Notes under the pieces: model-generated
Told to the model about the DNA's origin: nothing
Seen by the model: the letters and a program-made list of their open reading frames with translations, nothing else
The model's database searches: none
Origin: Acholeplasmataceae bacterium
Lineage (GTDB): Bacteria; Bacillota; Negativicutes; Acidaminococcales; Acidaminococcaceae
NCBI GenBank assembly: GCA_012744295.1
Contig: JAAYIB010000152.1
Coordinates: 1 to 12,110 of the forward strand
Reading direction: 5' to 3'
DNA length: 12,110 nucleotides
Translations under genes and position numbers: made by a program
Shown here: positions 1-7,200 of the stretch, one piece after another
How the letters are laid out: every line of letters begins with the position of its first letter
How positions within the stretch are numbered: position 1 is the first letter of the stretch

Positions 1-102
1 CACACGCGAAAATGCTTTGCATTTTCCTAACCTTTGTGGTATCGTAAGAATGCTACGAGTGAACCGACTGCCGGCGCATTTATGCGTCGAAAGGAGTATC
101 CT
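1..102 (+). promoter_or_regulatory. Hairpin-rich leader of the recombinase gene
   Basis: Three inverted repeats are packed into about 90 bases before the recombinase start. The first is a perfect 8-bp stem, GAAAATGC at 8-15 with GCATTTTC at 19-26. The second is a 5-bp stem, TCGTA at 42-46 with TACGA at 54-58. The third is a 7-bp stem with one G-T wobble, arms 73-79 and 82-88, ending two bases before the AAGGAG ribosome binding site at 91-96. No convincing -35/-10 pair is visible. The repeats could be leader RNA structures controlling recombinase expression or binding sites near an element end. The function is inference; the repeats are read directly. Confidence 0.45.
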
Positions 103-1893
103 ATGAAGCAGTCGAACGCATCAAAAACAGCGGCTTTATACAGCCGCCTCTCCCGCGACGATGAGATTACGGGAGAATCAAATTCTATCACTAACCAGAA
201 GAAAATCCTTGAGGATTACGCTGTCAAAAACGGTTATGCGCGTTTCGTTCATTTTTGTGATGACGGCGTGAGCGGCACAACCTTTGAGCGCAAGGGATTT
301 AAGGAAATGATTGCGCAAATCGAAGCCGGGAATATCGGTGCAGTCATCGCAAAAGACATGAGCCGAATCGGGCGTGATTATCTGCAAGTCGGGTTTTATA
401 CCGAGGTATTCTTCAGACAGCATAATGTTCGATTTATCGCTATCAGTAACAACATCGACAGCGAGGACAGCGCAAGCAGTGAGTTTGCGCCATTCCTGAA
501 TATTATGGCGGAGTGGTATGCCCGCGACACCAGCCGAAAAGTAAAGGCGGTGTACCAGTCCAAAGGCAAAAATGGCAAGCGAGTTACCAACAGTTGCATC
601 TACGGATATTTAAAAAGCCCCGAGGATAAAAATTTGTGGATAATTGACCCGATAGCCGCCGAAGTGGTACGCCGAATTTTCGCGCTTTCGGCAAGCGGCA
701 AAGGTCCGTTTCAGATTGCGAAAATATTAGAAGCGGGGGGCATTGAAACGCCGGGCGTTTACCTTGGTAAAATGGGACTTGGAACGCAGAGAAACAAGGC
801 TATTAAATATCCCTGCCGGTGGGCGTGTTCTCAAATATCCGCCATGCTCGCAAAGCCCGAATATTTGGGGCATACCGTTAATTTTCGTTCCACCAAAGAA
901 TCCTACAAGGACAAGCGAATTATCAAAAATCCACAGGACGAATGGGTGATTTTTGAAAATACCCATGAGGCAATTGTAGACCCCGAAACGTGGAAAAACG
1001 CACAGAGAAGCCGGACGGTCAAACGCCGTACAGACACCACAGGCGAATCGAATCCGCTGACGGGGATTTTATACTGTGCCGATTGCGGCAAGCGTATGTA
1101 TAATCACAGGCGTGACGCATATGAGCGACCAAGCTATTATACGGGCAAAATGATGACGGTTTCGGCGCGTAACGATTACAAGTGTCCCGGTGCGGATAAG
1201 TTCGGTCCGCGCTGTGAGCCTTGCACCACACACTTTATCACAGCGGGTACGGCGAACGCTCTCATTTTGGAAACGATACAGCGCACCACCTCTTTTGCCC
1301 GAAGCAACGAATCCGATTTTATTAATCTGATACGCGAAGCGTCGGCGGTACAGCAAAGCGATTCCGCGAAAACGAACAAAAAGCAAATCGCCAAAAATGA
1401 AAAACGGATTGCGGAGCTGGATTTATTATTCCGTAAAACCTATGAAGATTTTGTGGCGGGGCGGCTTGCCGAAAAACGCTTTGAACAGTTATCGCAGGGC
1501 TATGAATCCGAGCAAGCGCAACTGGAAACACAGACCGATAAATTAAAAGCGGAGCTGGCGCAGTTTGAAGCGGACACCTTCCGCGCCGACAAGTTTGTGG
1601 AATTGGCGAAACGGTACACCGATTTTTCGGAGCTGACTCCCGCTATGCTTTATGAATTTGTGGAAAAGGTCATCGTCCACGAGGGCGATAAATCCAGCGG
1701 CAGCCGTGTTCAGCGGGTAGATATTTATCTCAACTATATCGGGCAGTTTGATGTTCCGGGGGAATCGGAATCGATTATCGAAGAAGGCCCTAAAAAAGAA
1801 AAAGAGCGCGCATATCAGCGTGAATACAAACGCAGAAAGCGAGCCGAGAAAAAAGCCGCAGAGATAGCGGCACAGGAACGAAAAACGGCGTAA
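103..1893 (+). CDS. Large serine recombinase, TnpX/TndX type, with DUF4368 C-terminus
   Basis: This 596-residue site-specific recombinase would excise and integrate the mobile element through a serine-DNA intermediate. The resolvase-type catalytic domain covers about residues 8-155: YSRLS with likely nucleophile S17, and the SRIGRD arginine motif with R88 and R91. A recombinase DNA-binding domain follows at about 185-300. A zinc ribbon has C325 and C328 (CADC), then C361, C371 and C374. A helical, coiled-coil-like stretch spans about 425-495. The DUF4368 region lies at about 500-560 and a very basic tail ends the protein. The ATG at 103 is chosen because AAGGAG sits at 91-96; in-frame TTG (34) and ATG (82) starts lack a good site. 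Family and length fit Tn4451/Tn5397-type recombinases. It is intact, with no missing catalytic residue seen. Its partner attachment sites are not identified. Confidence 0.95.
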   Translation: MKQSNASKTAALYSRLSRDDEITGESNSITNQKKILEDYAVKNGYARFVHFCDDGVSGTTFERKGFKEMIAQIEAGNIGAVIAKDMSRIGRDYLQVGFYTEVFFRQHNVRFIAISNNIDSEDSASSEFAPFLNIMAEWYARDTSRKVKAVYQSKGKNGKRVTNSCIYGYLKSPEDKNLWIIDPIAAEVVRRIFALSASGKGPFQIAKILEAGGIETPGVYLGKMGLGTQRNKAIKYPCRWACSQISAMLAKPEYLGHTVNFRSTKESYKDKRIIKNPQDEWVIFENTHEAIVDPETWKNAQRSRTVKRRTDTTGESNPLTGILYCADCGKRMYNHRRDAYERPSYYTGKMMTVSARNDYKCPGADKFGPRCEPCTTHFITAGTANALILETIQRTTSFARSNESDFINLIREASAVQQSDSAKTNKKQIAKNEKRIAELDLLFRKTYEDFVAGRLAEKRFEQLSQGYESEQAQLETQTDKLKAELAQFEADTFRADKFVELAKRYTDFSELTPAMLYEFVEKVIVHEGDKSSGSRVQRVDIYLNYIGQFDVPGESESIIEEGPKKEKERAYQREYKRRKRAEKKAAEIAAQERKTA

Positions 1894-1914
1894 GCCAATA
1901 TATCAATCAGACAC

Positions 1915-1949
1915 AAGGCGGTTACGGTTTTTATCGTAGCCGCCTTTTT
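1915..1949 (+). terminator. Rho-independent terminator after the recombinase
   Basis: GGCGGTTACG at 1917-1926 pairs with CGTAGCCGCC at 1935-1944 with a single G-U wobble and an 8-base loop. The run TTTTT follows at 1945-1949. The stem extends by two A-T pairs outward. It begins 22 bases after the recombinase stop codon. It ends 35 bases before the DUF3847 start codon, leaving no room for a separate promoter downstream, so it may act as an attenuator rather than a full stop. Confidence 0.8.
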
Positions 1950-1983
1950 GCGTCCAAATTTATTACGATTGGAGAGTTTATTT

Positions 1984-2373
1984 ATGGCATCTACAAAAAC
2001 CACCACCGAAAGAATCGACACCCTGCAAGAAAAAATATCCCAGCTTGAAAACGAGAAAAAGCGGCTTCTTAATTTACAAAAGCAAGCCGACCGCAAAGCT
2101 CGGACAAAGCGGTTGATTGAGCGCGGGGCAATTTTGGAAAGCCTTATTTCGGGTGCGGACACTTTCACCAACGACCAAATTAAAGCTTTTCTTGAAAAGA
2201 CCATCGCAACCGAACACGCCCGAAAAATTCTTGACGGATTGGTTGTACAGGGCAAGGAGGCGGCGGATGAAAAATCACAATGGAGGGTAAACAGCGGTAC
2301 AACGGCTGTAGCCGAAAAAGTGGCGGTCACGGAGCAAGATGGTGAGCAGCGTTCTATTCCCTTAGTTTACTAA
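1984..2373 (+). CDS. DUF3847 family protein, likely mobilization accessory
   Basis: This 129-residue cytoplasmic protein resembles DUF3847 proteins, which are commonly encoded beside MobA/MobL relaxases in Bacillota mobile elements. Residues about 8-35 form a charged heptad-like helix suited to a coiled coil (TLQEKISQLENEKKRLLNLQ). They are followed by the family-typical basic block around ARTKRLIERGAILESLI at about 38-55, then a helical segment and a polar tail. The ATG at 1984 has GGAGAG at 1971-1976, 7 bases upstream. An upstream in-frame start at 1948 lies in the terminator and is rejected. Its stop codon overlaps the transfer origin, so position suggests a relaxosome helper or regulator. 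No enzymatic motif is visible and the molecular role is unknown. Confidence 0.8.
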   Translation: MASTKTTTERIDTLQEKISQLENEKKRLLNLQKQADRKARTKRLIERGAILESLISGADTFTNDQIKAFLEKTIATEHARKILDGLVVQGKEAADEKSQWRVNSGTTAVAEKVAVTEQDGEQRSIPLVY

Positions 2374-2404
2374 GGGCGCACTTATACACCGCTTCGCGGT
2401 GTGT
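2359..2404 (-). other. Origin of transfer (oriT), IncQ/MOBQ-like nic region
   Basis: On the minus strand, ACACCGC-GAA-GCGGTGT (2402 down to 2386) is followed by one base and then TAAGTGCGCCCTTA (2384 down to 2371). This matches, from memory, the RSF1010/R1162/pSC101 oriT layout, where an inverted repeat with a GAA loop precedes TAAGTGCG/CCCT. The nick is predicted between minus-strand bases 2377 and 2376. A second perfect repeat, CCCTTAG-TTTA-CTAAGGG (2359-2376), starts exactly at the predicted nick. A MOBQ relaxase gene lies 230 bases away. Nicking here would transfer the minus strand leftward, so DUF3847 and the recombinase enter first and the relaxase gene last, as usual for relaxase systems. 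Confidence 0.8.
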
Positions 2405-2407
2405 GCG

Positions 2408-2484
2408 GTCGGACGCCCGACTGGCGCTCCTGCGGAGAGCCTTTGCGCCGTTCGTCGCAAACAGGGGGCGTGCGCCGCCCCCTG
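2408..2484. repeat. Cluster of inverted repeats next to oriT
   Basis: Three hairpins follow each other: GTCGG (2408-2412) with CCGAC (2417-2421); TTTGCG (2442-2447) with CGCAAA (2456-2461); and a perfect 9-bp GC-rich stem CAGGGGGCG (2462-2470) with CGCCCCCTG (2476-2484). None is followed by a strong T-tract on either strand, so they do not look like simple terminators. Their position beside the nic site suggests relaxosome binding or folding of single-stranded DNA, which is inference. Confidence 0.55.
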
Positions 2485-2555
2485 CGGAAGTGTTGCAAAA
2501 TTGACTGACCGCCATTTTCACAACGATTCCTACCCCCACGCCAAAACGAACGCGA

Positions 2556-2599
2556 CGGCAATCAGTATCCCGCAGTGCGGATACCGGTTGCCGCTTTTT
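2556..2599 (+). terminator. Long terminator-like hairpin before the relaxase gene, possible attenuator
   Basis: CGGCAA at 2556-2561 pairs with TTGCCG at 2588-2593. Pairing continues inward through TATC/GATA and CGCA/TGCG around a single-base apex at 2575. The stem has one wobble, one A-C mismatch and one bulged C at 2570. The run TTTTT follows at 2595-2599. It ends 35 bases before the relaxase ATG and 18 bases before its ribosome binding site, so it sits within the leader rather than after a gene. This suggests control of relaxase transcription by conditional termination. Confidence 0.65.
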
Positions 2600-2633
2600 C
2601 ATTTTCAGAGAACGACGAAAGGAGTGCTGCCGA

Positions 2634-3809
2634 ATGGCAATATATCATTGCAGCATCAAAATAATCTCGCGCGGTAAAGGGAAATCCGCCGTTGCTGCAG
2701 CCGCTTATCGGAGCGGAGAAAAAATCACAAACGATTATGACGGAATCACCCATGACTACACCAGAAAAAGCGGTGTTGTTCATACTGAAATACTGTTGCT
2801 GGATAATGCGCCTGCTGAATATGTAAACTGCCAGAGCGGCTCGCTCCGTGCCGTTTTATGGAATGCGGTTGAAAAAATAGAAAAAGCAAAAAACTCACAG
2901 CTTGCTCGTGAAATTGAACTTGCCCTGCCTGCTGAACTAACAATGGAGCAAAATATTTCCCTTGCCCGTGATTATGTGAGAACGCATTTTGTTTCGGCAG
3001 GAATGTGTGCCGATATTTGTATTCACGATACCAGCAGCGGTAATCCTCACGCGCATATTCTTTTAACCATGCGCCCATTTGAACAGTGCGGGACATGGGG
3101 CGCGAAATCGAGAAAGGAGTATGTTTTAGATGAAAACGGAGAACGTATTAAATTAAAAAGCGGCGAATTTAAGTCCTATAAAGTCAACACAGTTGACTGG
3201 AACGAACCCACAAAAGCGGAGCAATGGCGGGCGGCATGGGAAATCGCCGCCAATGCCGCTTTGGAAAAGTACAGTCACGAATCCCGTATCGACCACCGCT
3301 CATATGAACGGCAAAACATTGAACAAATCCCAACCGTTCACATGGGTGTCGCCGCCACGCAGATGGAACGCAAAGGTATTGTCACCGAGCGTGGAAATAT
3401 GAATCGGGAAATTTCCCGCATAAATCAAATTCTGTTTGCAATTAAAGCGAAGTTGAAACAGTTTAAGGGCTGGTTGAAGGCGGCGGTTGCTCCCGCCGTT
3501 AATACCACAAAAGCAGAAAAGCCGTCCATCATGACGCAGCTTGATAAATACAAAAAAGCGGTTGCGGAAACGAAAAACCCGGAGCCACCCCCGCTTGCCG
3601 ATTTATATGCGCGTTTTGAAGCCGCCCATAAAAATTTGAAGCGGGTTGATGTGCGCTTGAAATCCGCAAACGGGGCTGAAGAATATAACGGAATTTTACC
3701 CGAAAGGCACAAGGCGTATGCCGCATATTCGGCTTTAAAAGCGGAGGTTAAAAAGGCGGAGAAAAATCTTCCGCAGAAAAAACCAAGGTCAAGAGATATG
3801 GAGCGGTGA
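2634..3809 (+). CDS. mobA: MobA/MobL family relaxase (MOBQ)
   Basis: This 391-residue protein nicks oriT and pilots the transferred strand. The relaxase domain covers about residues 1-230. MAIYHCSIK is the typical start, and the likely catalytic tyrosine is Y25 in AAAYRSGE, the same position as in IncQ MobA. The metal-binding triad is H131, H139 and H141 in HDTSSGNPHAH, with the 8- and 2-residue spacing of RSF1010 MobA. WNAVEKIEKAKNSQLAREIE is the conserved middle helix. The C-terminal third is basic and helical and carries no recognised primase domain, unlike IncQ MobA. The start has GAAAGGAG at 2617-2624. The gene is intact. It probably acts at the oriT about 230 bases upstream. No coupling protein or secretion genes are nearby, so mating machinery must come from another element. 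Confidence 0.95.
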   Translation: MAIYHCSIKIISRGKGKSAVAAAAYRSGEKITNDYDGITHDYTRKSGVVHTEILLLDNAPAEYVNCQSGSLRAVLWNAVEKIEKAKNSQLAREIELALPAELTMEQNISLARDYVRTHFVSAGMCADICIHDTSSGNPHAHILLTMRPFEQCGTWGAKSRKEYVLDENGERIKLKSGEFKSYKVNTVDWNEPTKAEQWRAAWEIAANAALEKYSHESRIDHRSYERQNIEQIPTVHMGVAATQMERKGIVTERGNMNREISRINQILFAIKAKLKQFKGWLKAAVAPAVNTTKAEKPSIMTQLDKYKKAVAETKNPEPPPLADLYARFEAAHKNLKRVDVRLKSANGAEEYNGILPERHKAYAAYSALKAEVKKAEKNLPQKKPRSRDMER

Positions 3810-4254
3810 TTTTAATAATTGCCGCCTATGGGGCAGAAAGCAAAAACTTGGCGTTTTTTAAATTTTTATTCTTTTTCGCCATTTAATACTAATCACAAAT
3901 TGAAGATGCCGTTTTGCGGCACCCGGCTCGTTTCATTAGTTATTTTGCATATAGCAGACATTTTGAAATCCGTCAAAAGATTGGCGTTGAACGGTAGCGT
4001 GAACACGCTCTAATTGCTTCTTTGTTTTTCTCTTAATCACCCTTTTAAAAAGGTAACAAGCGGCTGGAAATTCCAACCGCTTGTTCAAGATTTTAAGGCA
4101 GCGATTTAATTGATTAGATTAATGTCTAACAATAGGGGATTATCACGCTTGAACACACCTGCTCTCCTTTTGCTCCGCTTGAAGTAGCTATCAAATAAGT
4201 TTTTACAAACCTCTGTGCGAACGCCCCAAAGGCGGTTCCATTAATGTTATGAAT
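3810..4254. other. Gene-free AT-rich stretch between convergent genes; probable element boundary zone
   Basis: The relaxase gene (from the left) and the giant surface-protein gene (from the right) converge on these 445 bases. Composition turns visibly AT-rich after about 3840. Small inverted repeats are present: TGCCG/CGGCA (3907-3911, 3917-3921), AGCGTG/CACGCT (3996-4001, 4004-4009) and TTAGA/TCTAA (4114-4118, 4125-4129). A stronger terminator hairpin is listed separately. A 64-codon open frame at 3819-4013 has no ribosome binding site or family resemblance and is not called. The right end of the mobile element probably lies here, but no attachment core could be identified. Confidence 0.5.
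4038..4085 (-). terminator. Terminator hairpin of the giant surface-protein gene
   Basis: Read on the minus strand, AACAAGCGGTTGG (4085 down to 4073) pairs with CCAGCCGCTTGTT (4067 down to 4055) over 13 bp with one G-U wobble and a 5-base loop. ACCTTTTT follows. Read on the plus strand, the wobble position becomes a C-A mismatch and no T-run follows directly, so the structure favours minus-strand termination. It lies about 170 bases past the giant gene's stop codon. Confidence 0.6.
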
Positions 4255-7200
4255 CTATTTTACTGCCTTTCTTTTTTTGCTTTTGATGTTCAATGCAATA
4301 GCCATTCCTCCCGACACAAAGAGCAGTGCGAACCATAAATACATATTGCTGTTATCCCCGGTTTTAGGAGCTTTATCATCTTGCTTTTTCTCTTCAATAG
4401 TAAATTCAGCGGAAGCCGTTCCACTTGTTGAGACGATACCGATTGTATATGTTCCCGCCGAAAGGGTTTCGAGGTATTCCTCTTTTAGCTCTATAACAAT
4501 GCTTCCATCGGAGAGATTGTAATGACTCGGATGAAGGACATCGCCATCCACCGTGACATGTATAAAATCTTCAAAGGCAGCATTTGAGCGAAAGATGAGG
4601 GTGCCGCCGTCTCCCAACCGATAGGAACGGCCTTCTCCTTTGGTCATACTCGGGGGTAGTTTTTCAATAGGTTCGGTTTTGGTTACACCACAGAACGTGC
4701 AAGTATAGGTTATTAAACCTTCTTTTTCTGCTGTCGGCTCCACCGTCACCACACCACTATCCCATGTATGTCCATCATTAACCGTTATCGTAACCGATGT
4801 GCTGTTTCCGGATTTATCGGTTGCGATGATGGTTTGTTCCCCTGCGGCGGGATTTACGGTTACCTGTCCATTGTTTAGACTTACTTCCTCCCCATTTAAT
4901 GTAACCGTATGCAAGTTGTCATCGGACACGGTCACAGTAACGGCTTCACAGTAGACTGCACCGTCCGTTACGCCGCTGATTTGGGGAATGATGTTGTCAA
5001 GAACAATGCCGTCTGTGTTTATGATCGTGCTATTGCCTGTTTTGTCGGTGATTTTTACATAAACCACATGATTGTTATTGGGGTCAATATTGAAAGAATC
5101 GCTGAACTCCGCCCAATCTGCGATGTTTTCAGCTTCTGTTTCAGACAGCGCTCTGTCGGACAGAGAATAATATATCTTATCTACACCGCTTTCGGCATCA
5201 CTTGCACTGACTGAAACGGTTTGTGTTTCTTTAAAGAAAAGACCAAATGTAACGGTATTAAGGAAACTGTTCCAATTGTGCGTGTCTATGGAAATGTTCC
5301 CCGCCGGCGAAGTTGTGTCAATAAGTTTGGGAATAGCAACTAACTTCGTTTCTCCGCAAACCCGGCAGGCGCATTCCTGCTCTCCGTCTTCAAAGTATGT
5401 TGCCGGCTTTGTAATTTGCCCCGGTGTCCAAGTATGCCCGTCATTCACCGTAATAGTAACAGTCGTTGTATTGCCCGCCTTATCGGTCAAAACAATGGTT
5501 GAAATACCATCAAAAGGCTGAACGGTGAATGTGTTGTTCACGATTTCAACCGATTGCCCGTTGACCTCTACCGTATCGATGTTTTCATCCGCTGCGATAA
5601 ATTCAGTAGCCTCACAGAATGTCTTTCCGTTTATATCACCCGTCAATATCGGGGCCGTATTGTCTATGGTGACATTCATGTTAACACCTTTTTCAACCGA
5701 AACGGAAGCGACGGTGTTTACTGCTTCAAGCAATTCAATGCAAATCTCCGTTGCCTTATCTTCCGCACCATCCCTCACAAGAAACCGAAGGGTGATAAGG
5801 GTGCCGGCGGGAACGACCGTATCCAGTGTAGTTCTTGTTGTTAAAAATCTAAAAGTCCCTGTGGTTAAATCCCTTTGCAATGTGAACTGTTCCTCACTGA
5901 AAATACTGCCGGTTGCAACTTCGGTCAACTCCAGAACGCTGATATCAAAACTAACACCGGCCAAAACACCCCAGATTGGCGTATCTGTGCTAACAGTCAG
6001 GGGAACCTCAAACTCCTTCCCGCGGTTTAGAACCACGTCATCCGCGTCGATAAGCAAATTTACTGCACCGGTTCCGGATCTTAACATTAATGACATTGGC
6101 ATTGCAAAAGATGTTTGCTGTGTGCCGGTATTGGCTCCTTGATAAGCCTGCGCAGGGATATTGGTTGACAAAAGGACGGTTTCTATTTTATTTCTGTCGA
6201 CATTGTTTATGTTATTGACCGTGTTTCTCGGATATTCAAGACTTATCGTATATTTGGGCGCTTCTCCTCCGAACAGTTTTAAATATTCTGCCAAACCTTT
6301 ATTATCAATCTCAAAGGATGTCATTCCGGTTAAGATGATAAAGCTGTCATATGCCGGATTTCCAGAAGTCACTGAAAATATTGGCGAACCGACATAATCC
6401 ATGGGGTTATAGTTATTCATAAACTGGTCTGTAATAGTGCAGTCATGGGAATAACTGTAGTTGGTTGTCTGTGCCAAATCAATGTTGCCGATATTATCCG
6501 ACAAAGGCACTTTGGTGGTGATATTCCTCCGCAGGAAGTTTTCATCATATTTCTCAAGGGTCACATTTTCGCCAACCTCATTGCCGGATATATAATTATT
6601 AACCCAGCCCGACCATTTCGTGCCGTCCCCATAAATTCTAAGATACGATGTGAAAGACCAAGCCGGCCTAACGCCTTTATTGCTGCCTTTAAATATCCAT
6701 CCCCCGGTAATGCCCCAAGGTACAAGCCCGCCTCCGAGTTCATAAGTATGATCGTCACCGGCTTCAAAATCATTGCCGCCATGATCCAAGATGGTTGAAT
6801 GAGATTTTGTTTTAAGGCCTGATGGCGTTCTCACATACAAACCGCCTGTTATTTGGGCATCGGTTCCGTCTGTGGTAACAATACGTATCTGTGCGCTGTA
6901 AGGACCGCTCTGGTAGCCTGTAACTGTAATGCTATTAGCGTTAGAAGTTGCCGCGAGGTAATTGTTCCCCTCTGCTACAGACACATAAGCGATGTAGGTG
7001 CCGGCGGGCAAATCGGTGAAAAACCCTGTTGTGTTGGTGTATGTCCTGCTTGCGTCAGATTTAAGCAGGATGTAAGATATCTCACCGTCACCCAAAATGC
7101 CGGTGGGACGGCCTATCGCAACAGAACCGCCACGGGCGTATACGGCCGGCGCAGCAAGGTTTCCGCCGCCTGTGACCATAGGTATTCTTTTGATAATGAC

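Noticed and set aside
1815..2330. 171-codon antisense frame across the recombinase end and DUF3847
   Set aside because: It covers two well-supported genes and a terminator and encodes a cysteine- and serine-rich sequence typical of antisense shadows.
2502..2535. TTGACT as a possible -35 box for mobA
   Set aside because: No acceptable -10 box lies 16-18 bases downstream, and the terminator-like hairpin stands between it and the gene.
2399..2677. Open frame of 92 codons with a GTG start between oriT and mobA
   Set aside because: It begins inside the oriT hairpin, runs through the hairpin array and terminator, and overlaps the mobA start; composition reflects structured DNA, not protein.
3819..4013. 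Open frame of 64 codons on the + strand after the relaxase gene
   Set aside because: No ribosome binding site, no domain or membrane pattern, and it overlaps AT-rich sequence with small inverted repeats; more likely non-coding.
4146..4183. Direct repeat CGCTTGAA at 4146-4153 and 4176-4183 as an attachment site
   Set aside because: Eight bases is short, both copies are on the same side of the element, and no copy was seen near the left end.
5525..6142. 205-codon antisense frame under the giant gene
   Set aside because: It lies opposite the cohesin-like domain coding region, which has a strong frame, start and domain evidence; the serine/threonine/valine-rich product is a shadow.
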